Of a stretch of DNA of 64,000 nt, positions 36,178 to 44,010 are shown in pieces. Position numbers and translations under genes: made by a program. The notes under the pieces were generated by a model that saw nothing but the letters and a program-made list of their open reading frames with translations, searched no databases and was not told where the DNA came from. Each line of letters begins with the position of its first letter. The stretch's first letter is position 1. Source of the DNA: Shewanella psychropiezotolerans. GTDB lineage: Bacteria > Pseudomonadota > Gammaproteobacteria > Enterobacterales > Shewanellaceae. The stretch spans positions 5,076,001 through 5,140,000 of the forward strand of contig NZ_CP041614.1 in assembly GCF_007197555.1 (NCBI RefSeq), read 5' to 3'.

Positions 36178-36819
36178 TTAATTTAATGGAGGAAATAATA
36201 ATTTAGTCCCAGGCTTGATGACCCTAAAGCTGTCTAAATTGTTGAACCTTGCAACTTGCATATAATAGGAGCCATCTTCATAGACTTGCTGACATAGCAA
36301 AGGCAGAGTGTCACCCGATTTAAATTCAATCACATGAGTCAAATCCGGAGAGGAGCGTTTTGACTGTAATGCCTCCTCTTTATTGGTCATAAAACCTGAA
36401 AATGCCAGGCTTACCTTTGCTCTTAGCGGTGTTCCATCCGGCTTAAAAAGTACATATTCCACTTTAAAACTGGTTAGGCGACACACGAAATAAAGGGTGC
36501 CCCAGATAACATTCACCACGTTGGGTTCATGCTTATTGCCTATGTAGTCATAGACAATTTTCTTAAGACCACTGACCTGCTTACTGACATCGATAGCCTT
36601 TGTGGTTTTAATTACCCCTGTGCCGTCAATAATCGTTGTAAAATCAATAGACTCAACATCATATCCAGCAAACTTTGTTTCACTAGCAGAAGTGCCTAAC
36701 GCCTTGTTTTTATTATCATCATACTTAATGGTGTAATTATGATTAAAGTTTGAAGGATTCAACATCACCTCAAACTTGGTCGATCCATCTTCGGTCTCAA
36801 TAGTGAGTTTTTTAGCCAT
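36178..36819 (-). CDS. eCIS LysM tube-spike adaptor (Afp7)
   Basis: A 213-residue protein linking the inner tube to the spike. The N-terminal part (TKFEVMLNPSNFNHNYTI) is the hallmark of the eCIS tube-initiator family. The last 50 residues form a LysM-like domain (FKSGDTLPLLCQQVYEDGSY, then FNNLDSFRVIKPGTKLLFP). GGAG lies six bases before the ATG, and the small DUF5908 gene ends eight bases upstream. Order and length agree with Afp7 and T4 gp53-like adaptors. Confidence 0.85.
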   Translation of the reverse strand: MAKKLTIETEDGSTKFEVMLNPSNFNHNYTIKYDDNKNKALGTSASETKFAGYDVESIDFTTIIDGTGVIKTTKAIDVSKQVSGLKKIVYDYIGNKHEPNVVNVIWGTLYFVCRLTSFKVEYVLFKPDGTPLRAKVSLAFSGFMTNKEEALQSKRSSPDLTHVIEFKSGDTLPLLCQQVYEDGSYYMQVARFNNLDSFRVIKPGTKLLFPPLN

Positions 36820-36827
36820 GGTTCTCC

Positions 36828-36998
36828 CTAACGCTCGCGAGTTTCACTACGATTACGTTTGATCATCCCCAAACAACTTTTTAGCAATTGTTCTTTCTGC
36901 TGACGTAAATCAGATTCATCAACCAGCTCCAGCTGGTCACTTTTATCGCTGCTGACCACATGTGACTTAATCACTAGCTGCTTAACTTCTACTGACAT
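36828..36998 (-). CDS. DUF5908-like small eCIS protein
   Basis: A 56-residue gene found by reading the gap between the second tube and the LysM gene. The translation starts MSVEVKQLVIKSHVV, then turns acidic and ends in a basic helix (MIKRNRSETRER). The opening VEVKQLVIK is the mark of DUF5908 proteins, small proteins found at this place in many eCIS operons. It begins three bases after the tube stop and ends eight bases before the LysM start, so its expression is likely coupled to both. Its function is unknown. Confidence 0.75.
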   Translation of the reverse strand: MSVEVKQLVIKSHVVSSDKSDQLELVDESDLRQQKEQLLKSCLGMIKRNRSETRER

Positions 36999-37001
36999 AA
37001 A

Positions 37002-37475
37002 TTACATCACCCTATTTGAATACTGATAACACAACTCAATCTCTTCAATTGCCACCTCATTCTTAGTCGAATGAAAACTGTCAACCTTCCAATTTACTGG
37101 GTAGGCTTGAAAGAAGTTCCAACTACGGATCACAGTGCCCTTTTCTCCTAAGAGATGAACCGATAGATCCTTAGGTTCGAGAGCTTGCTTAAAATCACCA
37201 TCAAAAAATGTTTTACACCACTTAATCAAGAAGGAGTCCAGCTTAGTCAGACCTCGCTTCAGCGTTAAGTTACTGTGCTTTACCGATTTGGGTAGGTGAT
37301 AAACAAAGCGATTTTCGCCCCCTTCTACATAATCCTCAGTCTCAATTTGAGAGCCTATACCGCCAATCTCCTGAAATGAGGTATCAGAGCCATTTTTAGC
37401 ACCGTGAAATGCGACCTTAAAGTAGAACGCAGGTACAGGCCAAATGGCACTGTCTTGCTTTGAGCCATCAGACAT
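37002..37475 (-). CDS. eCIS inner tube protein 2 (Afp5-like)
   Basis: A 157-residue gp19-like tube protein. FQEIGGIGSQIETEDYVEGG and SVKHSNLTLKRGL are the two strands conserved in tube proteins. It is a paralogue of the gene at 37554-38027 with similar length but clearly diverged sequence; in Afp the second tube protein sits at the baseplate end. GAAGG precedes the ATG. A hairpin separates it from the first tube gene. Confidence 0.87.
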   Translation of the reverse strand: MSDGSKQDSAIWPVPAFYFKVAFHGAKNGSDTSFQEIGGIGSQIETEDYVEGGENRFVYHLPKSVKHSNLTLKRGLTKLDSFLIKWCKTFFDGDFKQALEPKDLSVHLLGEKGTVIRSWNFFQAYPVNWKVDSFHSTKNEVAIEEIELCYQYSNRVM

Positions 37476-37505
37476 AGCCTTCTCTCATTACCTATTTTCA
37501 AAACG

Positions 37506-37543
37506 ACCAGCACTCCATATCGATTTATTGATCGGGTGCTGGT
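37506..37543 (-). terminator. Hairpin between the two tube genes, possible attenuator
   Basis: An 8-bp perfect stem, ACCAGCAC with GTGCTGGT and a 22-base loop, is followed on the minus strand by CGTTTTG. It may stop part of the transcription or stabilise the mRNA end of the highly used first tube gene. Confidence 0.45.
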
Positions 37544-37553
37544 TCAATCATGC

Positions 37554-38027
37554 TTACTTATTCGCTATTGCTAGCCCTTCATGAGCAAGCTCGATGGTTT
37601 CAACAGCAACTTCATTACCATCTGACTTAAGGTCTGTACCTGTGATCTTTGTTGGCCAAGCATTTGAAAGGGTCCAGACCATAGTCGGAGAACCTGTTTC
37701 ATCTAATAGACTGATAGTTACAGCCGTACGTGCAACTGTGTTCATCTTGATCTTTGCGTACCAGTCATAGAATTTATTATCTTTAGCAAAAACCCCCTTC
37801 TTGAGAGTGACATTGCTTGACTTGACTATTCCCGGCATCTTGATGGTTGAAAAAACCTTATTATCACCAGCACGATACTCAATCACCTGGGCTTCAACAT
37901 CTAGCCCGGATACCTCTTGAAAAGATGAAACCATCCCTTCACCTGCTCCACCTGCCCACTTAACTTCAAAATAAAACTTGGACATTGGCCATACATTGGC
38001 CGACTGTTTTGAACCGTCATCTGACAT
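37554..38027 (-). CDS. eCIS inner tube protein 1 (Afp1-like)
   Basis: A 157-residue gp19-like tube protein that stacks as hexameric rings to form the inner tube. FQEVSGLDVEAQVIEYRAGD is the conserved first strand pair; VKSSNVTLKKGVF and AWPTKITGTDLKSDGNEVAV complete the fold. AAGGAGA gives a strong ribosome site. It follows the sheath gene by 48 bases, the standard eCIS order. It is probably the main tube subunit because of its stronger ribosome site and its position before the hairpin at 37506-37543. Confidence 0.88.
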   Translation of the reverse strand: MSDDGSKQSANVWPMSKFYFEVKWAGGAGEGMVSSFQEVSGLDVEAQVIEYRAGDNKVFSTIKMPGIVKSSNVTLKKGVFAKDNKFYDWYAKIKMNTVARTAVTISLLDETGSPTMVWTLSNAWPTKITGTDLKSDGNEVAVETIELAHEGLAIANK

Positions 38028-38075
38028 TGCGTTCTCCTTAACCTTTCATCTTTAATTGGAAGCTATTTACGGCGA

Positions 38076-39628
38076 TTATGACTTCTGCATCTGTTGCTGG
38101 AAGGTGATTTCAATAAATTCAGCAGGGCGAGTCACGGCCACTAACACAGTGATTCTGAGTATCCCCTCTAAAATATCTTCACTCGTCATGGTACTTCCTA
38201 ATCCAACACTGACATTGAACGCGTCGGCAGGAGATGCACCAGCCAAGCCTCCTCGCTTCCAAATGCCAGTTAGAAAGTTAGTGATCATGCTATCCATGGT
38301 GACCCATGTGTTGGCCGTATTGGGCTCAAATACATACGCTTTAGAAGCGAGACGAATCGACTCTTCCAGCATGATTAGCGTTCTTCTCACACTGACATAG
38401 CGCCAATCTAGGCTATTTCCATCTAAGGTTCTGGCGCCCCAAACTAAGGTGCCTTCACCAGTAAATGTGCGTATCGCATTGATAGATTTGCCTTGGGTGG
38501 TAACGTTGAGGTCTTCTTGCTCATCGTGGGAAATGTTCACTGCGGGGAAATCACCGCGTTGAGACTGACATTAGCAGGGGCTTTCCATACACCACGTGCG
38601 TTATCGACCATGGTGTATATCCCCGCCATCGCAGATGAGGGAGGAAGCAGGTTCAATTTACCTTTGATATCTAACAGAATGTTGCCATACATCAGGCTCA
38701 TTGATATCAGCGTTTTATGCAGCAGATTCTTTTGTGCATCTCCATCAACGCTAGCAATGGTATCGACCTCTGCTAGCATCTGATCTCTCTTTGCCGCTCT
38801 TAATTTATTACCTGGCGTGGCAAGATCATCATCACTCAATCCATCAAGGTCGGTAAAACCTGTAGCAACTTCTTGTTTTAACAGCTCTGTCAGTACATCA
38901 ATGTTTGAAATATTTGCATAGCTGAGGTCACTATCCTGAACGATAGTGGTATTTAACCAAGGGTAGTAAGCGGCTGAATAATCAAGGTAGTTGATGCCTA
39001 ATTTAGAGCGGAAGTTATCGATACAATCACCATCTGGATCTTGTCTATCTTTAAAGCCATTCCATACATCTAAGATAGTGACACGATTTCTCATGACTCC
39101 GCCGCAGTGGGCTAAAGCGGCTTGCTGAACACTTATGCAGTCATCTTCAGCTAACAACATCGCCTCAGGAATCACCACCATAGTGGGTTCCTGCTCCTTA
39201 ATTAAAGGAGTTATACCAGCCGATAGTTTAGCGGCCTCAACATCATTATTGTACTTACCAACAGAGACGATATAACAAGGTCCACCACCATTTTGAAAAA
39301 ACAACATCATGCTGAAATAGAGCAAATATTTAGTGTTAGATTGATCCGCGGTATACTCTTTTCCACCGATAATAAATGCCGCGTCTTCGGTTGAATCTTC
39401 TGCTTTTTCTGCGATCTCGAATTCTGGTATCGGTGCATCGCCATAATAACTGCGAAATTCGGCCATAGAAGTGATTCTCCACGGCTTGTTTAGTAAGCTT
39501 TTCCCACCATTTTCCGCCTTTTCGGTATAACCGATGAAGGCTGGCACAGCAGTGGCAACCTCAACCACCGAGTTTGGAAATGCATTTTTCTCAACAATAT
39601 ACACACCAGGTGTTTTCATCACGCCCAT
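38076..39628 (-). pseudogene. eCIS contractile sheath protein, split by a frameshift
   Basis: Two frames, 39628-38537 (363 residues) and 38540-38076 (154 residues). They join in the CCCC run (plus strand GGGG 38544-38547) if one base is restored, reading NAVISPAVNISHDEQ across the join and giving about 517 residues, a normal sheath size. The N-terminal MKTPGVYIVEKNAFPNSVV and VPAFIGYTEKA are sheath hallmarks. The C-terminal fragment holds IRTFTGEGTLVWGARTL and VRRTLIMLEESI, the conserved core of sheath domain I. It is the only sheath gene in the cluster, so the particle could not contract unless the shift is a sequencing error, is suppressed, or varies within the population. Confidence 0.8.
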
Positions 39629-39645
39629 AATCTATTCCTTTAAAG

Positions 39646-40530
39646 TTAAAAATTGACAAAAATTTCAGAGACTTGCGTCAACTTAGTGTCTACAACCTCT
39701 TGGTACCCATGGTTAAAATGAGCCACTGGTAACCGCTTGATTAATACTCGGTGCCCATTGGTTCGCTTATCGATAAGTTGGAAATAACATTCACTAAATT
39801 CTTTTAATTTTATTTCTGCATTACTTCTAAACACAGTAATATTACGGCCATCACTCAACAGTTCATTGCTGATAAAGTTAAATTCTATGCCTTTATCCCG
39901 GTCACTAATCTCTAAGCTATTTTTTATATTATTGCCATGTAATCTATACTCCCAAAAAGAGCTTTTATTATTTATAGCAGCAAAGAAAACAACAAAACCT
40001 GAAGAGTCAACATCGTCAGCAGTGAGTGAATTTAACTCCTGTTCATTAAGTTTTATAGAGATGAACATAAATGCTTGAGAAGAAAAGCCTAGTGCTTCAA
40101 GTTCAAAATAAGCAGTAATTTTATCCTTTGAATAATAATCAGCATCGGATATCCAGTCCGAGCTATGCAGCTGATATTTATCAATACCATTAACCACATT
40201 ATCACCTTGGTTCGGATCATGTTTCAGCCACAATAACCCTTTATCTTTCAATAAGGGGATAGAAGAGTAAGTACTCAAATAAGGAGTGCTACTCGTTATA
40301 TAAAAATCAAATATTAAACCTTCATCTTCAATATAAAGTAGTAGTATGGGAATCTTTTCTGAATCACATAACACCAATAAACCACCTAAACATGGTTTAA
40401 ATATGATGCCACTATTTTTAGCTTGAGCAAGAGTGGCTCGGCTTGGCTCTACATTAATGTCATTACAGAATCCTGACTCAAAAAAATCATGATGTATGAC
40501 CACGGAAAACAGCACTCGAAACCCAGTCAC
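39646..40530 (-). CDS. eCIS-associated protein of unknown function
   Basis: 294 residues without a recognised domain. It alternates hydrophobic and polar stretches as beta-rich proteins do, has no signal peptide and no membrane segment, and contains few notable motifs (FFAAINNKSSFWEYRLHGNN, RVLIKRLPVAHFNHGYQE near the end). It overlaps the Pvc16 gene by four bases and precedes the sheath by 17 bases. An unassigned protein of similar size at this place is common in eCIS operons, so a part in cap or sheath assembly is possible. Confidence 0.6.
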   Translation of the reverse strand: MTGFRVLFSVVIHHDFFESGFCNDINVEPSRATLAQAKNSGIIFKPCLGGLLVLCDSEKIPILLLYIEDEGLIFDFYITSSTPYLSTYSSIPLLKDKGLLWLKHDPNQGDNVVNGIDKYQLHSSDWISDADYYSKDKITAYFELEALGFSSQAFMFISIKLNEQELNSLTADDVDSSGFVVFFAAINNKSSFWEYRLHGNNIKNSLEISDRDKGIEFNFISNELLSDGRNITVFRSNAEIKLKEFSECYFQLIDKRTNGHRVLIKRLPVAHFNHGYQEVVDTKLTQVSEIFVNF

Positions 40531-41111
40531 AGTGGCTCACTCTCTGATTTTACAGATACGTTTACCGATGACGTCTTAGATACTCTGGAAATGACCGCCT
40601 TATTATCAATCGTTATCATTCTGACTTTATACAGAATTGAAGGTAAATATTTAGCCCCAAACATCCCCCACATGTTACTTAAGTCATGATTTTTAACATT
40701 TTCGATATCGAGAACGATTTTATCTATGTTTCTATCAAGGTCAGGCGAATTTTGATGATTAAACACAGGCTGTTGTTGAAAGTAGCCGACAACACTCGAG
40801 ATGAATTTCAACGATTCATTGTAATTAGCGCCACTAAAATTGGCACAAACCATCAAGTATAAATTGAGATGTACTGGTTGATGCTGCGTAAAGTCACTGC
40901 CTACACCTGACGACATATAGTGAGTTTTTGCGGCCGTTTCACGCTCGATATTGGTCAAGAAAATAACCACACGGTTATTTACATTGGCAGATATTGCACC
41001 GTCATGGTCAACAAGATTAGACACAACGACTACATCTTCGACTAACTCAAACTTATTTTTAAGAAACTGATTTAACTTTAAAGATATATGATTCATGACA
41101 GAAAGTATCAT
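40527..41111 (-). CDS. eCIS tube terminator / cap protein (Pvc16, DUF4255)
   Basis: A 194-residue DUF4255 protein, the Afp16/Pvc16 cap that ends the tube and sheath. VVIFLTNIERETAAKTHYM, then QPVHLNLYLMVCANFSGANY, SVVGYFQQQPVF, and LSNMWGMFGAKYLPSILYKV are the typical blocks of the family in the right order. GGGGAG precedes the ATG. It is the first gene of the whole minus-strand operon, with over 500 bases of non-coding DNA upstream. Confidence 0.87.
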   Translation of the reverse strand: MILSVMNHISLKLNQFLKNKFELVEDVVVVSNLVDHDGAISANVNNRVVIFLTNIERETAAKTHYMSSGVGSDFTQHQPVHLNLYLMVCANFSGANYNESLKFISSVVGYFQQQPVFNHQNSPDLDRNIDKIVLDIENVKNHDLSNMWGMFGAKYLPSILYKVRMITIDNKAVISRVSKTSSVNVSVKSESEPL

Positions 41112-41199
41112 TTCACTCCCCTAACCCTATAGCATAAACACAACCACAAGTTCTAATTTCAATAAATACTTTCGCCACAAAAAATAAATACACACAGTA

Positions 41200-41224
41200 A
41201 TTATAAAGCTACGATAAGTGGCAA
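41200..41224 (-). promoter_or_regulatory. Weak candidate promoter of the eCIS operon
   Basis: A perfect minus-strand TATAAT (41200-41205) lies 89 bases ahead of the first eCIS start codon. The nearest -35-like TTGCCA (41219-41224) is only 13 bases away, so the match is partial and an activator may be needed. Confidence 0.3.
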
Positions 41225-41553
41225 ACGCAGAATAAAAAACTAGCACAAACACGTTTAAAAACAACATAGTCTATAAGTTTATCGACAAAATCATTTTTCC
41301 ATCACCTTCCCATCATTAATTTGTAGACTTTATTACCACTCAATATAACCTTAAGACTTACACACCCTCCTGCTGTAAGTATTAACAGCGTAAAAAATGT
41401 GGTGATACCCGTTACATTAGGAACTAATAACGACAAAAATCATCGCCCCCCTTACCGATGTCGAACGCATAGGGTTTTTATTTAATATTTTTTACAATGA
41501 GATATGAAACTTTATAAAGGGAACATGATATGAGTCTTTAGGAGGAGTCTGAA

Positions 41554-41631
41554 GTGATTGAAGCAAACCAACTTAAGTATGATACGGACATTAATGTTCA
41601 AGCCTCGAATCTAAGAATTTTCCAACACTAA
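41554..41631 (+). CDS. Possible 25-residue small protein
   Basis: A GTG-started frame reading VIEANQLKYDTDINVQ and ending in RIFQH. It is weakly supported, but it follows an unusually good ribosome site (AGGAGGAG, six bases upstream). It has no known relative in memory. It is transcribed away from the eCIS operon and toward the CLCA_X gene, so it could be a small regulator or a relic of a gene start. Confidence 0.25.
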   Translation: MIEANQLKYDTDINVQASNLRIFQH

Positions 41632-41639
41632 CAACATTT

Positions 41640-42434
41640 TTATTTTTTCGTCAATGCTATTCCCAACGGTTCAAAATAGGCGATTAACGCATTGAAGATC
41701 TGCTGTCGATGCTCAAGATCTGGATAGCCACCAGCCGTTGCAAGTTGCGACTTCAAGGTCTCATAGACTAAATAAGGGTTACTGATCTCCGGATAGGACT
41801 CGATACAGGCTTCAAATGCCCGCGCCATCAACTCGGTGGGGGTAGATAAATACAGTCGCCCATATTGGTTATCTAACGCTACTGCTCGGTCGATATACTC
41901 ATGACTGTCCAGGCCGTCATGGCTCAAAAAAGTCGTCGCAAATACCCGCTCGAGTCGTTGATTTAACGGATGCTTTATCGATGTGACATCGGCCAACCAA
42001 CAACTGCTGGCGAAAGAGGCACCACGAGCACCTCTGTTGTTGGAAGGGATCTTAAATGCTTTAGAGGCGATGTAATGATCATATGCATGCCAAAACTCAT
42101 GGGCTAACGCCCCTGCTCCTGCATTTTTAGCCAGAGCCAGTTCACGACCCGCTGGCATATAATGAGCCTGGACGCCCTGCTGACCACCGCTGCCGAAGGC
42201 AAGGTTAAGTGTTTGCCTGAGCCCGATAGCAATCGGAGGCAGTTTCAATATAAAAGCTAAATCGGCTAAGGAGTCGAAGATAAGGTTAGCCGCCTTGTGC
42301 TTCTCCTCTTCCTCGACCCAGCTGCCTATACGTATATGATTCAGGCCAAAGGTCTCTTTGATATCGTGAAAGCTCACCTGTTCGTCGAAACGATAATCAG
42401 GGCCGACTCGCTTGTATGTTTTACCCTTTAGCAC
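41640..42434 (-). CDS. CLCA_X-family metallopeptidase-like protein
   Basis: A 264-residue protein of the CLCA_X (LPD1-like) family known from Vibrio and Shewanella. The zinc-binding type motif GALAHEFWHAYDHYIASKA (HExxH, with further D and H) lies near residue 110, and a likely third ligand region is STPTELMARAFEACIE near residue 205. No signal peptide is visible. It is read in the same direction as the eCIS operon but is separated from it by 528 bases, so it is unlikely to be part of it. The substrate is unknown. Confidence 0.7.
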   Translation of the reverse strand: MLKGKTYKRVGPDYRFDEQVSFHDIKETFGLNHIRIGSWVEEEEKHKAANLIFDSLADLAFILKLPPIAIGLRQTLNLAFGSGGQQGVQAHYMPAGRELALAKNAGAGALAHEFWHAYDHYIASKAFKIPSNNRGARGASFASSCWLADVTSIKHPLNQRLERVFATTFLSHDGLDSHEYIDRAVALDNQYGRLYLSTPTELMARAFEACIESYPEISNPYLVYETLKSQLATAGGYPDLEHRQQIFNALIAYFEPLGIALTKK

Positions 42435-42567
42435 TCACTATTCCACTCGCTGCAATTAGCCACATTATACCTTATTAGTTTAAACCTCATATCAATTGAT
42501 ATGAGTGCTGCATTCTTTTCAGGTACGGCGTTCAGTAAACGTTCAGCCCCTGTAAGCTATTCTACCC

Positions 42568-42816
42568 ATGAATTTTAAGACACTGATAATTAAGGTAGAT
42601 ACAGCGATGAGACTGGTAATTTTGTGGGCGGCAATACTTGTAATGAGCACAGTAATCGTAGCACTATCTGGGACTATTCACTGGCCTATGATGGGTACGA
42701 TGTTTATGGCAATGACCATTGGATTAGTCATCATGGTCAACCTGGGAAAACTCGCCGATAAACACTTTGTCAGTTTCTGTTCCGGACTCGTCGGTAAGGC
42801 TAGAGCCGACTCTTAG
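42568..42816 (+). CDS. Small two-helix membrane protein
   Basis: 82 residues with two predicted membrane helices (about residues 14-34, VILWAAILVMSTVIVAL, and 38-60, HWPMMGTMFMAMTIGLVIMV). The ribosome site is weak; an inner ATG at 42607 (MRLVILWAAIL) is a possible start. No family is recognised. It faces the AraC regulator convergently with an 18-bp gap. It is a short, hypothetical membrane gene that may be real because the hydrophobic pattern is regular. Confidence 0.55.
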   Translation: MNFKTLIIKVDTAMRLVILWAAILVMSTVIVALSGTIHWPMMGTMFMAMTIGLVIMVNLGKLADKHFVSFCSGLVGKARADS

Positions 42817-42833
42817 CTTTTAGCTCTGAATCA

Positions 42834-43847
42834 TTAAAGCTTCCCATTACTCGCCTTGCGCCACTGCAACGGCGAGCTTTTCATGGTATTTCTAAACGAC
42901 TTAGAAAACGCACTGACATCAGCAAAACCAAGCACCTCAGACAACAAGGTGATGTCGATATTACTGGACTCAAGATGCCAACATGCGGTGCTAATGCGCA
43001 CATCAATAAGCACCTGCTTAAATGTCAGTCCCCTATCCTTTAACCTTCTCTGCAGGGTGCGCTTATTCATGTTTAACAGCAAGGCGATATCCTCGATATT
43101 AGACTCTCTTATCCCCATGGTCTGTAATATCAAAGTTTTGACTTTTCTCTCGATATCATCGCCAAACTGATCGATAAGTGACTTGAGATACATCTCAATC
43201 AGATGTTTATCCTCTTGAGAGATAAGTTGGATATCTTGCGATAGATAGGCGCTATCTAAGATTAGCCGATCATTTTCCTGATTAAAAACCACCTGGCACT
43301 CGAAGTATTTCCGGTAAACCGCATTGTCTGAGATAGGCGCGTGAGCAAACTCCAATCGCTCAACCTTAGTCTGGCTGCCGATAAGCGCCTTAATCAGGCG
43401 TAAGCAGACACCGAAGGACAACTCCTTATATTGCTTAGCATGGCTTATGTCTTGAAAGACCTGATAGCGCTCTATCAGTGCGGTCTGATTAATCTCCCTG
43501 ACCATCCAATATTCACCATGGCTGTGCACCGCCATGTATCTTTGAGCATTGGCCAATGCCTCCCTTACCGTTTGACTGCTCAGCATCAGCATGCCCACAG
43601 GGCCTAACACTTCGACGCCCTGCATAGCGGCCAACCTCAAACCGAAATCCTTACAGTCGAGTTGCTCGGCGGCTAGCTCGAGTAAGTTGATCATGCCAGC
43701 GAAGGCGATCAGAGTATCTGGATTGCTAAAATCATCTCTAGTTAAGCCACACCGAGACAAGAGGTCTGAGCTGTCGCCTCCCAGCTCAGAAACCAGAGCA
43801 TCGAAGCCGGACAAGGAGCCACTGCGGATCAGATAGTGTTGTTTCAT
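42834..43847 (-). CDS. AraC-family transcriptional regulator
   Basis: 337 residues. The N-terminal part is the arabinose-binding-like domain of the ArgR/OruR type (GFDALVSELGGDSSDLLSRC, then LRLAAMQGVEVLGPVGMLML). The C-terminal 90 residues are the double helix-turn-helix (IEDIALLLNMNKRTLQRRL, LSEVLGFADVSAFSKSFRN). It is divergent from the amidohydrolase and sulfatase genes, which are its probable targets. The 163-bp gap between them contains TTTGTCACCAAATGACAAGA, which may hold its site. Confidence 0.87.
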   Translation of the reverse strand: MKQHYLIRSGSLSGFDALVSELGGDSSDLLSRCGLTRDDFSNPDTLIAFAGMINLLELAAEQLDCKDFGLRLAAMQGVEVLGPVGMLMLSSQTVREALANAQRYMAVHSHGEYWMVREINQTALIERYQVFQDISHAKQYKELSFGVCLRLIKALIGSQTKVERLEFAHAPISDNAVYRKYFECQVVFNQENDRLILDSAYLSQDIQLISQEDKHLIEMYLKSLIDQFGDDIERKVKTLILQTMGIRESNIEDIALLLNMNKRTLQRRLKDRGLTFKQVLIDVRISTACWHLESSNIDITLLSEVLGFADVSAFSKSFRNTMKSSPLQWRKASNGKL

Positions 43848-44010
43848 AACTGGCTTTCTCTATTCAAAGTATCTACTCAAAGGATCGGCTCAAAATGTCG
43901 GTGGTTAAATAGTGACTAATTTGTCACCAAATGACAAGAATGAAATTTAGACAAGCCTTAACCTAATTGAATCGATTCGATAACAATAATTAATAACATC
44001 GGAGTTACGC

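Larger units (their letters stand above)
41112..41639. other. AT-rich control region upstream of the eCIS operon
   Basis: 528 bases without a convincing gene. It contains the candidate promoter above and many A/T runs on both strands. A possible 25-codon gene lies near its right end (41554-41631, listed separately). No clear operator repeat was found. Confidence 0.5.

Noticed and set aside
38537..38540. Sheath split read as two genes with a programmed frameshift
   Set aside because: The stop/start overlap (GTGA) looks tempting, but eCIS sheaths are single proteins and no slippery heptamer or stimulatory structure is evident; a one-base loss is simpler.
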